A stretch of 64,000 nt of DNA, taken from the NCBI GenBank assembly GCA_020912385.1, contig CP087212.1, positions 682,001 to 746,000 on the forward strand. Direction: 5' to 3'. Shown here piece after piece: positions 11,306 to 22,248 of the stretch. The DNA comes from Neofusicoccum parvum (taxonomy: Eukaryota > Ascomycota > Dothideomycetes > Botryosphaeriales > Botryosphaeriaceae). The position numbers and the translations under genes are program-made. Under the pieces are notes generated by a model that was not told the origin of the DNA, ran no database searches, and saw only the letters and a program-made list of their open reading frames with translations. The first letter of the stretch is position 1, and every line of letters begins with the position of its first letter.

Positions 11306-13864
11306 ATGGCCGAGGACGAGAAGGCGGCCGACTCGATCGGCTCGCGCCGTGGCCTGAAAAACCTCCCGCCCCTCCAAACCCAGGTCGACAGCGTCCATGT
11401 GCCGCAGAGCTCGCGCTGGAGACGATCTCGCCCCGTCGTGCTACCACCGCCGGAGCACAAGGTCGCACCACCGCCGCCGCAACCCGTGCCTAACCCGCCG
11501 GCCAAGCTGGAGCATCGCAAGTCGAGCATGTCATTGTTCAGTCTCTTCAGCCGCCCCAGAGTTGAGAGAGCACGCGGCCACCACGAGGCCGGCCTACCCA
11601 CGATCCCCGACGTCCCCGAAGCGAAGCCCACCACCGCCCTCAGCCCTGTTACTGCCACTCCGCACACCATCATCAGCAAGGTCGACCCGCCGCGCGCCAT
11701 GACGCCCAAGTCCCGCGGCGGCTCCTTCAATCGCAGGCCAAGAACAGGGGGCTCGAGCAATTGGGAGCCGCCGCCGCTTTTCCAGGCCTATCCGCAGGCC
11801 ATCAAGCATGCGATGCTCCAGGCCACCAACGCCTCGGCCGAGGCCATTATTTCCACCCAGTCCCACAAGCGACAATACAGTATACTGAAGGAGAACCTCC
11901 AAAGCAAGCTGGACTTGTCGGGTGCAGGTGAGGAGGCCGCGCCGACGGTGACGGAGAAGCTTCAGAAGCGGGAGAAGAGAATGTCAACGAGCTCGGCCGT
12001 CGGCACTCCCGACTTGACTCACAAGGTTTACGTGCTGGCCACATCCGGTTATGTCCTCCAATACTCCGGCGAAGGTCCGTCCGACAGAATGCCCGAAAAG
12101 ATCCTCAAGCTGGGCAAGGACTCGGCTGCGTTTGCGTGTGATTTGATTCCGGGGAAGCACTGGGTTCTGCAGGTCTCGCAGTCTACAAACGACGACGGGA
12201 CCATGACCGCACAGCAGCCCAGATCGCTACTGTCGCGCTTACGCATGCAAGGAACCGCGGCAAGGAGGACTGCTACAAGCTTACTCTTGGTGTTCGACAC
12301 TCCAGAGGAAATGGGCGCATGGTTGACCGCGCTCAGGCAAGAGATCGACGTTCTTGCAGGACGCAGGTCAAGATCGGACATTGATCGGGAGAACGGCCAG
12401 GAAAGCGGTCCGCACAAGCTCAATAAGGTTCCCAGCCATCGTTACATGGTGCAGCGAGATCCCAGCCGCTTCGACGGGGAACGCTCTCCGATCAGCTCTC
12501 CCGTAGGTTCGCCGGCCAACCCCAGCATGGACTTCTCTTCTGCTACTATGCACCGGAACGTGTCGGATGCGGCTTCTACCACCTCTCGATTCGCGTCGAA
12601 GAGACAGTCTGTGGAGGTGTCTTCGATGGCCACGACATCCGTGTCATACGAGGGAAGCCAGCTCAATCAGCTCAGAGAGGATTCGCGGTTGTCCATGGCT
12701 TCGAACAGGACGTCGGGCACTTCTCCTGGTACCTCGACTGGACCCCCTTCTCCGGTGAGAGATACTACGCCTCTCCCAGGAGACGAAGGCCAGCGGAGCC
12801 CCACAACCTTGAAGTCGTTCTCGATGAGCCCCAATGCGAACTCCCGGCGGAGATCTATGCCGATGCAGCCACTATCTCCCACGAACGAAGGCCAGCCCAA
12901 TCGGTCACAAAGACACTCGACATTCGGAGCTGCTCTGGCAGGTGCTCGCCAGTCTCCTGCTCCCCCGTCAGAGGACTCCGTCTGCACATCTCCTACCCCT
13001 GATGGCTCAGCTCCCAGACCTATCAAGAACCGCATGTCCTTCTCAAGGCCCTTTAACCTGCATACGTCGCACAGCTACACACCGATGCCCACAATCCGCA
13101 GCGCTAGTGCACCCCCTGAGAAGATGGCTATCCCCGCTGGTCAAGCCGTCTCTACTGATAAGCCCGAGTCCGCACGTCCGCCCTCAACTATCGGTGGCTT
13201 GCCGTCTGCCGCAGCGCTCAATTCATATGCAGTTCACCGCCAAACGCCCTCGCCTAACCCCGGCTTCCGCCCAATCCCCGTCAGACCCCAGAGCTTCATG
13301 CCAGCACGCCGCATTGCATCGCTTGGACCAGCGCTTCCAGTCAACGTCAACCACACACCAGCTCTGAAGCAGCGAGCTTCTCAACCTCAATTTTCCACCC
13401 AAACGCCGTCTCAGCCTCCCACTCTGCCTCCTGTCATCGCGTTACCTCCTGTGCCCGCCCCGCCACCAGCGACACAGCTACCACCTACTCCTCAGCAGCC
13501 TCAATCCAAGCAACAGCCAGCACTACGTCGTCCGACCAGCATGCAAATTCGGTCAGAGCCAGCCGCTTTCCTGTCCACGCGCCGCCCAATGGGCGTGTCC
13601 GCTCGCAACCGCTCGCCATCGATAGAGCCGCCCGCCAGGCCTTCATCTGCTCAGCCTCCACCGACTCAAAACGGAATTCCAATGATGGGTGTGCAGCCGA
13701 GGTTTACAGTGCAGCCCAGGCGGTCCATGCCTGTGCTCGGACTACCACCGCCAGCACCTCCACCGAATATGCCACTACCTGCTCCGCCGCCTAATGTGCC
13801 GCTTCCTCCCCCACCTGCCTCGGCTGGCTCGGCAGCGACTGTGAAGACGGCAGTAATGGCGTAA
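11306..13864 (+). CDS. PH domain-containing, Pro/Ser-rich protein
   Basis: A single uninterrupted frame of 852 residues. Residues about 237-350 fit a PH fold: a first strand (HKVYVLATSGYVLQYS), a middle part (AAFACDLIPGKHWVLQVS) and a C-terminal helix with the usual Trp (TPEEMGAWLTALRQEI). PH domains bind phosphoinositides or protein partners at membranes. The N-terminus holds a basic Ser motif (KSSMSLFSLFSRPR). The C-terminal 500 residues are Ser/Pro-rich, ending in proline repeats (about 690-845) of the kind that bind SH3 or profilin. The start at 11306 was chosen because the frame upstream becomes GC-driven low-complexity sequence and overlaps the neighbour's leader. A cortical or signalling scaffold is the likely role, by inference. 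Confidence 0.88.
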   Translation: MAEDEKAADSIGSRRGLKNLPPLQTQVDSVHVPQSSRWRRSRPVVLPPPEHKVAPPPPQPVPNPPAKLEHRKSSMSLFSLFSRPRVERARGHHEAGLPTIPDVPEAKPTTALSPVTATPHTIISKVDPPRAMTPKSRGGSFNRRPRTGGSSNWEPPPLFQAYPQAIKHAMLQATNASAEAIISTQSHKRQYSILKENLQSKLDLSGAGEEAAPTVTEKLQKREKRMSTSSAVGTPDLTHKVYVLATSGYVLQYSGEGPSDRMPEKILKLGKDSAAFACDLIPGKHWVLQVSQSTNDDGTMTAQQPRSLLSRLRMQGTAARRTATSLLLVFDTPEEMGAWLTALRQEIDVLAGRRSRSDIDRENGQESGPHKLNKVPSHRYMVQRDPSRFDGERSPISSPVGSPANPSMDFSSATMHRNVSDAASTTSRFASKRQSVEVSSMATTSVSYEGSQLNQLREDSRLSMASNRTSGTSPGTSTGPPSPVRDTTPLPGDEGQRSPTTLKSFSMSPNANSRRRSMPMQPLSPTNEGQPNRSQRHSTFGAALAGARQSPAPPSEDSVCTSPTPDGSAPRPIKNRMSFSRPFNLHTSHSYTPMPTIRSASAPPEKMAIPAGQAVSTDKPESARPPSTIGGLPSAAALNSYAVHRQTPSPNPGFRPIPVRPQSFMPARRIASLGPALPVNVNHTPALKQRASQPQFSTQTPSQPPTLPPVIALPPVPAPPPATQLPPTPQQPQSKQQPALRRPTSMQIRSEPAAFLSTRRPMGVSARNRSPSIEPPARPSSAQPPPTQNGIPMMGVQPRFTVQPRRSMPVLGLPPPAPPPNMPLPAPPPNVPLPPPPASAGSAATVKTAVMA

Positions 13865-14628
13865 AGATCGCGACGACTCGTTCTGTATTGCATTGGCCAA
13901 CATCTGCTTCTCGTTTCTGCAACATTGCCCGTACATTTTTGACCAACCCCGAAGCTCGCCATGAACGCTGTTGGTAATGGCTAATGGCTAATGGCGGCGT
14001 GGAAAGGCGGAGCTGTGCCTCCTGCCGGTTCCCTTCTACGTGTGAATATTTAACGGATCTACGCTTGATCTCGCATCAACCCATCTTTCAACTTTCTTGC
14101 TGATCTTCTTGTTCAATTCTGGTTACTTGTTTTACTGCAAATTTTTTTGTCTTCTCAGTTCGCCAGACGGATGAGGCGGACAGTCTGAGATTTTCTTGTT
14201 TTTCCAATTTGGCCAAGATATCCCTTGATCGTTTCTTTTGGCGTTGCAACTATTTGGGTTTGCATAAGATTTGGATACCTCCTGGGTCGGTGTTTTGATT
14301 TACAGAGGCGCTAGTTACAGAGGTACATGCGTGTATGATAGGTAGTTGGGCGGCACAAAAGTCGGAATCGCCACGAGTATTGCAACCTGGCTTGAGCAAA
14401 ACAGGTATCATCTGAAAATGGCCTTCACACAGTGCACGTACTTTGTTGATAATGCTTGACGGCCATTGGACAGCTGCTGGCATGCGAGATGATATCAGAG
14501 GCGGCCTGGCCCCCCGGGAGGGAGGCTCTTTGGTACGCTATCAGCACGTGACAGTCAGCTCAGAGGATGATAAGCGCGGGCGAGCTTGGGCACACGATCA
14601 TCACCCCCGAGAACGAGCGACGGCAACG
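13865..14628. other. Intergenic
   Basis: About 0.76 kb between the PH-domain gene and the mitochondrial kinase. It contains a small direct repeat (aatggct units at about 13975-13993) and T-rich tracts at 14090-14240 that may belong to the 3' end of the upstream transcript. No gene is seen. Confidence 0.6.
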
Positions 14629-16169
14629 ATGCTGCGCTCAATTCTCAGACCTGCTGCCATACCGAAGCATGGCAGCAGAACGGCCTCCGTGACAGGCCTG
14701 CAGGTGGCGCTGAGCAGCCGCGCGCGCCAGCTGCACCTCCCCACGAAGACAGTCACCGACGACGACATCGCCCAGCTCGCCGCCAGCCCGCTGCACCCGC
14801 TGACGCTCGCCGACCTCGTCAAGTACTGCTCCCGCCGCCGTAGCTCTACGAAAGCTGACGAGTGAACGTTTCCCGCAGGCATGGCCGGCCGCCGCTCACA
14901 GCGGAGCAGCTGTTCGACAGCGCCAACTTCACGCTCGCCATCCTGCCCGCCCGCCTCGCCCACCGCATCCAGTCGCTGCGCAACCTGCCATACATAGTTG
15001 TCTCGAACCCGCACGTGTCCAAGATCCACGGCAACTACCTGCACTCGCTGTCGACGCTGCTCCCGTGGGCCGAGAAGCGCGTCGAGACGCTGGAGGATGA
15101 GATCAGGTTCACAGAGGTCATGGCGGACCTGGTGCACACGCACGCCAACACCATCAGCATCCTCGCCCGCGGCTTCCTCGAGGCCCGCCGCTACATCAGC
15201 CCGCAGGAGGTGACGCGCTTCCTGGACGAGCACCTGCGCGCGCGCATCGGGACGCGGCTGATCGCGGAGCAGCACATCGCGCTGCACATGAGCTCGCAGC
15301 CGCACAGCGAGCTCCTGCCCGAGGAGGACAAGGCGGACCCGCTGTCGGCCAGGCCGTCCAGCTTCATCGGCGTCATCGACACGGAGCTGCGGCCGGCGGA
15401 CATCGTGCGCCACTGCGAGGCCATGGTGGCCGAAATCTGCGAGCTCAAGTACGGCGTGCGGCCGCGGGTCGTCATCACGGGCGAGCCCGGCTACGCCTTC
15501 GCCCACATCCCCATGCACCTGGAGTACATCATCACGGAGCTGCTCAAAAACGCCTTCCGCGCCACCGTCGAGCGCGGCATGGAGCGCGAGCCCATCGAGA
15601 TCACCATCGCGCCGCTCCCGGAGACGCCCGCCCCGCCCAAGCAGGCCCACCCGCACCGCGGCGCGAGCGACGCCGCCGCCATCACGAACGAGGACCAGGG
15701 CAACGTCGACCGCGCGAGCAAGACGCCCGCCGCGCCGGGCAAGGAGCGGAGCGCCCCTCCTCCGGCGGCCAGCGCCGCCAACATCAGACCGCTCGACCGC
15801 AGCACGCCCGGCGTCACGCTGCGCATCCGCGACCGCGGCGGCGGCATCGCGCCCGAGAACTACGCCCGCATCTGGGAGTACAGCTTCACCACGTTCAACG
15901 ACGAGCAGACGCGCGCGAGCCTTCACGGCGGCGGCGGCGGCGGGAGCATCGGCGGCGCCGCCGGCGCGCTCGATGCCCTGTCGGCCATCTCTGGGCCAGG
16001 CGGTGATGCCGGGAGCCCTGGTGGCAGCAGTCTTGCCGGCTTGGGGTATGGGTTGCCGCTGGGCAGGGCGTACGCTGAGTACTTTGGCGGCGGGATCGCG
16101 GTGCAGAGCCTGTGGGGGTGGGGGACGGATGTGTATCTAAGCTTGAGGGGCGTGGGCCAGGTGGACTGA
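14629..16169 (+). CDS. Mitochondrial pyruvate/branched-chain ketoacid dehydrogenase kinase family
   Basis: This protein belongs to the PDK/BCKDK family: GHKL-fold mitochondrial kinases that phosphorylate and inactivate ketoacid dehydrogenase E1 subunits. Exons 14629-14822 and 14879-16169 give 494 residues; the 56-bp intron has a CTGAC branch site. The N-terminus is basic and Ser/Arg-rich, as expected for import. The regulatory helical domain follows (about 65-240). ATP-site motifs are visible: N-box ELLKNAFRA (285-293), G1 DRGGGI (383-388) and G2 GLGYGLP (452-458). A Gly/Ala/Ser-rich insert at about 407-450 lengthens the ATP lid. The form resembles fungal Pkp2 or BCKDK-like proteins more than Pkp1, but I cannot decide the substrate from sequence alone. 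Confidence 0.92.
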
Positions 16170-19100
16170 TTGGTTTGTTGGTGGGCGGTTGGAGATTTGG
16201 AAAGGGGTAAGTGACTGGGTGAACGAGGTGAGTGTACGATAGCGCAGGTCCCTCTGGGGCAGTTTCATTTGAGCATGAATCGGACGGAGGGGGTTATTTG
16301 GCTCATGGCATTGAAGGGTTACTGGTATCTCAGCGAGGCAAAAGGGAGGTGAAAAAAATACTCATCATGGCGTAGGCGGAAACTCGGAGTTTTGGGATGA
16401 AAATATGGGATTGGTAGAGATGAAGGGGAAAAGCATTGGCTTAATGGATTGGCTCGCCCATGGGCTTCAATCCTGCCTTCATAATGAGAGTGAGGACACA
16501 AGCATTGCTCAGGAGGCTGACGTAGCTGTGGGTTGTTTCTCGGCCTTTTTACGTCTTCCTCTTCCTTCGCACTTTTCGTACTTTCTTTAGTTCGTGGCTT
16601 AAAGAAGTAAGTGTCGGGGTGTCCGAGGACATGGTCGGTGTGGAGTTGGAGCGTTCATCAAGGCGCCAAAAAGAAAAAAGCTTCTTCGAGTACCAACAAG
16701 GTTCGTGATAACAGCAGCCCGTCTGTGGCTCACTGCGTGGAACAGCCGAAGGTATCGTAATGAGATCCATAGTGAAGGCAGGATCAGCCGCTGATCCCGG
16801 CCTCGCTGATGAGGACCGCTTCCAAAGGGCGTAAATGCCTGAGAATCAGAGAATTGCGTCAGCCTGGTGACATATACGCAAGTTCACCCGATCTCAATGA
16901 GCATCGGTGGATTCTCATTATGAAGTAGAAGTAGGGAACGCTGTGAATACGCTTGATTAAACAATACGAAGGCCCTATTAGATTCACAGCATAGTGCTAT
17001 TATCACTTATTCATTGTTGTTACGCATGCTTTGTACCCGTAATTCGTGGCCTTGCTTCACCGTGGTGTCCAATGTTCTAGAGGCGGTTCTTCTTTTGCGT
17101 AGTCGAAAAAGGTAGAACAGACTCCAAGGCTCAGCTTTATTTCCCAAAACCAACTCATTCTAATTCCTTTAGGTAACTCTTAGTATAGTACGAAACTAGT
17201 GAAGGTAAAACAGCGCCATTGAATGTGATTCTCGAAGATTCAGTACTCCTCTTTTAACCACAACCTTATTTCATAGAGGTGAACATACGACTTACAAAGC
17301 GTATAGGTGGACAGACAATACTTCGCCTTCAATAACAACAGAATTCTCACTGAGTAAGGGAGATTCTACGTGATCCAATGTGGATTGAACTAGCGGCATA
17401 CGTATTGATGTCAATGCATATTCTATGACTCTCGATGATTCACTTTGGAGTTACGCCACAACCACTTCAACACGCAATCACGTACAATATGCTGCTAGTG
17501 GTCACGACACCTTCTATAAAGTGGTTTAGAGGACAGGCTATTGATAGAAGCGCTTAGGTTTCACAGCAATTTCTCTCCACTCTCGTATGCAGCATTATGG
17601 AGGAGTTGAAGTTCATTTTGAAACCCGCACTTCGTAAATTCTGTGTTGGCATTCAGAAGCTTCTGCATCTTAATCCATCCATTGTGATAGAATAAAGTTA
17701 ATTCCTTCTCGAAAGGCTGATAAATACTTCATGACAATCCTTCGTTGGCTGACGTAGCGTAGTAGAGAAACGCCAGCTCATCGAACTCAAATTAAACTCC
17801 TTCCACAAAAGCCACTATTTTCCACGCCGTCGTCGTTCCCATTAACAAAGTTAGTACATACTTTGGATTCTCACCTTTTGCGCATATCCACCAAATCCTG
17901 GCATCTCACCGTTCCTGCTCTTCGGCTTACTGCCCGCCGCCCTTAGTTGTATTGCCCCATGCATCACTGCCATCTCACAATGCCCTCCGCCCTACGTGAA
18001 CCTCTCATCCCTTGACCCTGCAATCCCAGCCCCGGTAGCAAGGCCAACCCAGCCTCACACCACCGCTCCCCTGCTCTCATCTTGAATTCACTGCTCTCTA
18101 TCTAATACCCCTTGCGCATACCACGTGTGCGACTACACGTATCCGCACCCACCCGCCGCGTCCGTGTCCGCGTCCGTGCTGTTTCGCCAGCCGAGGTGTT
18201 GGTAACGTTGTCAAACAGCCGCGTGCCGCCGCCGCGTAAGGCTGACGAGGCTGAAGAAAAGTGAAGGGTTTGATGGCGCAATCTGGAACGGTTACGTGGA
18301 CTTGGCGATTGCGAAAGGGTTGACATTGCCTCTTCCGTTTGATGCCCTCTTCTTAGACTACTGAAACCACTAGGTTCAAGTACTACCGCGGTAGTGTATA
18401 GGCTTATGTCGCCATCCTTGACTTGCGAAGCTTTCCCTTGTTCTTTGTCATTCCCAGATGTTTTTGAGTCTATGGGTCTTTTGAAGTTAGTTCTCCACTA
18501 TTCCTGATACGTGAAAGTATGCAGGTTTTGGATTGTCCGGGGCTCTAAACGTCATTGTGATATTCCGTCCTGCCCTACCTTGTATAGCATCTACCAGTGC
18601 CACGTGGTCTAACTTAGCCTTTCCATTCATTCACCACCATGATCAATCAACCTTCAACACCATCCCGCCACAACTGTGAGGCCGCAGCGACGAGCATCCA
18701 ATGCTCCGTTACGCCATCACAAACCTCCGCTCCACAGACCACCCTTCACCTCGTTACTCACCCCCCTTCATTCAAATTCAGCTTCATCAAAGCGGCCGAG
18801 CCTCATCCCGTATGTAGGTCCCGCCGAGCCGCTCGGCCACCTTAGCCCTACGGCCGCCGCGGCCCCACCAGCCTCTGACAACCCCAAGCCGAACCGGCCA
18901 AGCTTTTTACTTCCCACCCGGCGGTGCGCCTGAACGCCCTTTATCCCATCGGAAAATCAGAGAAGAGGAACCCGCATGAACACGCCTTTCACTCCGGCCC
19001 GCTCCCCAAAGCACGGGTTTCATCCCCGACCGAACGCAACATCCACTTCGCAATTGCCTCCACCCCTCCCCACCAGCGGCAAATTTCCGTTCGCCCTCCA

Positions 19101-20928
19101 CCCCTTCGTACTTATTGAGATTGGAGAGAGGACGATGCCCTCCCCGTTCACCCTTTCGCTTAAGCGAACAGATGATCGACCGGGTTCACGGCGGCGGCGC
19201 AAAATCAAGAGAAACACCGTGTTCTAGACTGCAGCAGATAGATAGACCCGGTGCCCACTTCTTTTTCTACCCTCCACTCACCTCACCTGCCCCTCTTCCC
19301 CCCTTTCATCCTGGTCTCGGAATACGAGGATATACTTCCGTCCGACGGCCAATTAGGACACTCCCCCGGATTTCGTTTCAAAACACCTGGAAGGCGTGAT
19401 TATACTGTGCATGTAATTATTGAATTTGTTCTGTACGGACGTTCTTCATTACTGTAGTAGCGAGCAATATCGCTTTAAAACGTGGGAACTAGAAACGCTT
19501 TTTTGGACGTCTGTGAAGTGTCTTTGTTGTTGTTTGTGCAAAGAGTTCTCCCTGATGTGAGTGTGCCGTGTATGTATGTACAAAAGACCAACCTGCGAGA
19601 AAGCCTGATCCACCATCTAGCGGGGAAAAAAGAGAGAAAGGCATCCATGTAGTTAGTGGTCCAGCAGATTCCCTAAGCGACCTTGGGAACAAGTAGCCCC
19701 GCGCAAGGCAGATTCCAGCGTCCGCGAGCAGTGGAAGAATTCGTATAGAAACCCTTCTCACCCCGCCGCTTGAAACAAGAGATGCAACTTGCATGAGACG
19801 CGAAGAGAGCCTACCAGACCAAAACCCGGATCTTCTCTCCTTCTCCTCTCCCGCGTCGAGGCGTTTTCGGCTTCCCGCACGCGTATTAAGCTTTACTTAG
19901 TCGGCGACGGAAGCGTTGAGAGTAGTAGCGACAGAAAATCAAGCGAGAGGGAAGCGTGAAACCAAAGTTCCCAATCAACACCACACCATTCCTGTTTGCC
20001 CAATCGAAAACGCGTAAGTTTGTGTTGGAAAGAAGCCCCCCTTTTTGCCATGACTTTGAATTTGAAGCGAAGTTAAAAGCAGAGTAACAAAAAGTCCTAA
20101 AAGAACTTCACTCGTGCTGTCCAATGAAGTGTGTCAAAACAGCAACCAGTCCTCTATGATGCACCGATGCAACGCTGAAACGCAAGAATGCGGATGCCCT
20201 AATGTAGAAAACGTTGGTCAGGCACGCCTTGTTGCAGCTCGACCGACGCGCCCAAGACCCCCGGAAGAACAGTTGTACGAGAAAAAAAAAATCTGGGCAG
20301 CTCTTGGGCTGATAAGAAACTAAGAAAATTGGATCGACCTCGTCGCGTCCTGGGTATCTCTGTGGATTGACCGAGCGGTAGTTGGAGTATGTGGAATAAA
20401 GTATGAGGTTGGAAGCATGCGTTGTCTATCCAAGCCGGCTCGACAAAGGCGACGGCTGTAGTATCCTGGAGCAAGATTGAGGGGCAATTCGTCATGATTG
20501 TCCAGACTGATGCTCCTTGGCAATCTTTCAGAACCGATCGCGTTGGAGATCCCTGAGTGGCGATAAATGGCCTAATGCCATCAAAAGGCCGGATCCCTAA
20601 GACTGTCGCACAATGTGTGTGAACCGCGCGACTTCAAGGTCGAAAAGTTGAAAAGCCAGACGTGCGGGCATCATCGAAAAGTGCCAACATTACACGTATA
20701 GCCGTCCAAAGTAATAATAAGCAACATGGCAATGGGGTATTGTTGCCATCTTCCGTCATCTGAAGTCGGAATTGTAAAGGAAAAGGATTGAGTCCACGAA
20801 ATATCCTCGTGTCGGGTATTGCGTATGGCGTATCAAACTGTCGTGATTTCGTGTGCTGAAGCACGACGCGGCGCTTCTCAGACGGCCGAACGACCGTCGG
20901 GTGGTGGCAGAACAAGCGCGAACGGCGC
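16170..20928. other. 4.8 kb gene-free stretch with ORF-poor, AT-richer centre
   Basis: No recognised gene. Between about 16771 and 18101 no frame reaches 60 codons on either strand and the base composition is visibly richer in A and T than the flanks. From about 18640 to 19400 pyrimidine-rich tracts dominate the plus strand. A 14-bp perfect palindrome lies at 18382-18395. I see no terminal repeats, transposase motif or tRNA. It may be a decayed repeat or a long regulatory region. Confidence 0.5.
18382..18395. repeat. Perfect 14-bp palindrome containing CCGCGG
   Basis: The sequence actaccgcggtagt reads identically on both strands. Its core has abutting CCG and CGG triplets, the half-sites used by fungal Zn2Cys6 factors, although abutting triplets are not a standard spacing. 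It lies far from any recognised start codon. Confidence 0.4.
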
Positions 20929-22248
20929 TTATTGGCTGCTGTTCTTGGCGTGGAACTCCTCAAGGCGGTCCTTGAGCCACGGCGGGATCGAATCACGGAC
21001 GGCCTCAGTCATCTGCTGGGCGACGTAGTGGTTGTAGGTGGACCTCATCTTCACGAGCTTGCCAGCTGCCTGGCCGAGCATCTCGTGGGCCTTGCCGGAA
21101 AGGTGGAAGTCGTCCCTGTGCAAACGTTAGAAACACACTCGAATGTTTCTGGCTGTTTTTTTTTTACTCACCAGAAGAGGTGGTTGCGAGGCTCTTCGCA
21201 AACCTGCTCCTGCACACCCAAATCCTGGACCGAGTCCTCATCCTGGACCTGCGGGTAGACCAGAGTTCTGCACGGGCTCGTGATGTCGCCGAACTCGGGA
21301 GTCCTCTTGCGAACGCTCGGGGGGCTCGAAAACTTCTTTGTGGAGACCTGGCTCTCCATGAACTGGTCGGCCTCGAGCAGGAAGATGTGACCGCCCATCC
21401 AGTTCTTCGCGTGGAACTCGAGCTGTTGGTTCCAGTGATTGGCCAGCTCAATTGCCATGCGCTGGCGAGTGGTGTCAACGTCGGCACGGGTCTCAAGCTC
21501 GAAGCGCGGGAGGTTGGTGATGTTCACCGCCTTGGGTAGGACAACGAGAATGGGGCCTTGCATCCACGAGTGGATGATGTTCAACTGGCGGAAGAGGTGG
21601 TCGATGCTCTTGTCGATGGCGAAGATGCCCTTGGCGCGCTCAAGCTTCGAGTAGTGGAAGATGTCGTTGACACCGAACCAGATGGTGAAAAGAGTCCATT
21701 CCTTGGGCGGCTGAATAGGCCACATGCGCTTGAAGCCCTCCATCTTCACAAAATCGCGAACCTGTTGCTGCAGGTCGCGGAGAGCGAAATCGGTGAAGTT
21801 GTGCGAGGAAGTGGCATTCTGAAAGACGGCATTGTCAAGGACGGCGCCAACTGTGTCGGTGTAGTACTGGGTGACCTGCGGCGGCAGCGAACGGGCGTAG
21901 TTGTCTATCGAGTCGCAGAGAATCTGTTTCGCGCCGAGTCAGCGGTCGCACTCGCGCACTCTGGACGTTGCGTCCTGGCAAACAACGTACCTCTGCACAG
22001 AGAGCCTCTGGCCAAACGGGCCCGCTGGCGGGATGTCTGATGGGCTCGTAGCCGGGCGGTGGCCCGTTGAGTATGTAGCGGCCGGTGTCCGACCAGGAGT
22101 CGCCGAAGGTGACGATCCTGCGCACCGAGCCCGACCACGACTTCTGGAACTGGGTGTACTGGCGCGTCGACGGAATGACCCAGCCCAGGTAGAGGATGAG
22201 GGTGACGGCGAGGGCGATGATGACGGAGCAGCGCGAGAGGAACCTCAT
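20929..22248 (-). CDS. Membrane-anchored GDSL/SGNH-family hydrolase
   Basis: Minus-strand exons 21991-22248, 21172-21923 and 20929-21115 give 398 residues. An N-terminal hydrophobic stretch (about 8-25) acts as a signal or anchor. SGNH landmarks are present: GDSWSD with the catalytic Ser at 51, GVND at 170-173 (oxyanion Asn), and the C-terminal Asp338/His341 pair in DDFHLSG. These enzymes cleave esters, often acetyl groups on plant or fungal polysaccharides; CE16-like acetylesterase is one possibility. Introns of 67 and 56 bp have GTACGT and GTGAGT donors with CTGAC and CTAAC branch sites. The start is the first ATG (MRFLSRCS); upstream codons in frame are not ATG. The substrate is unknown. 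Confidence 0.88.
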
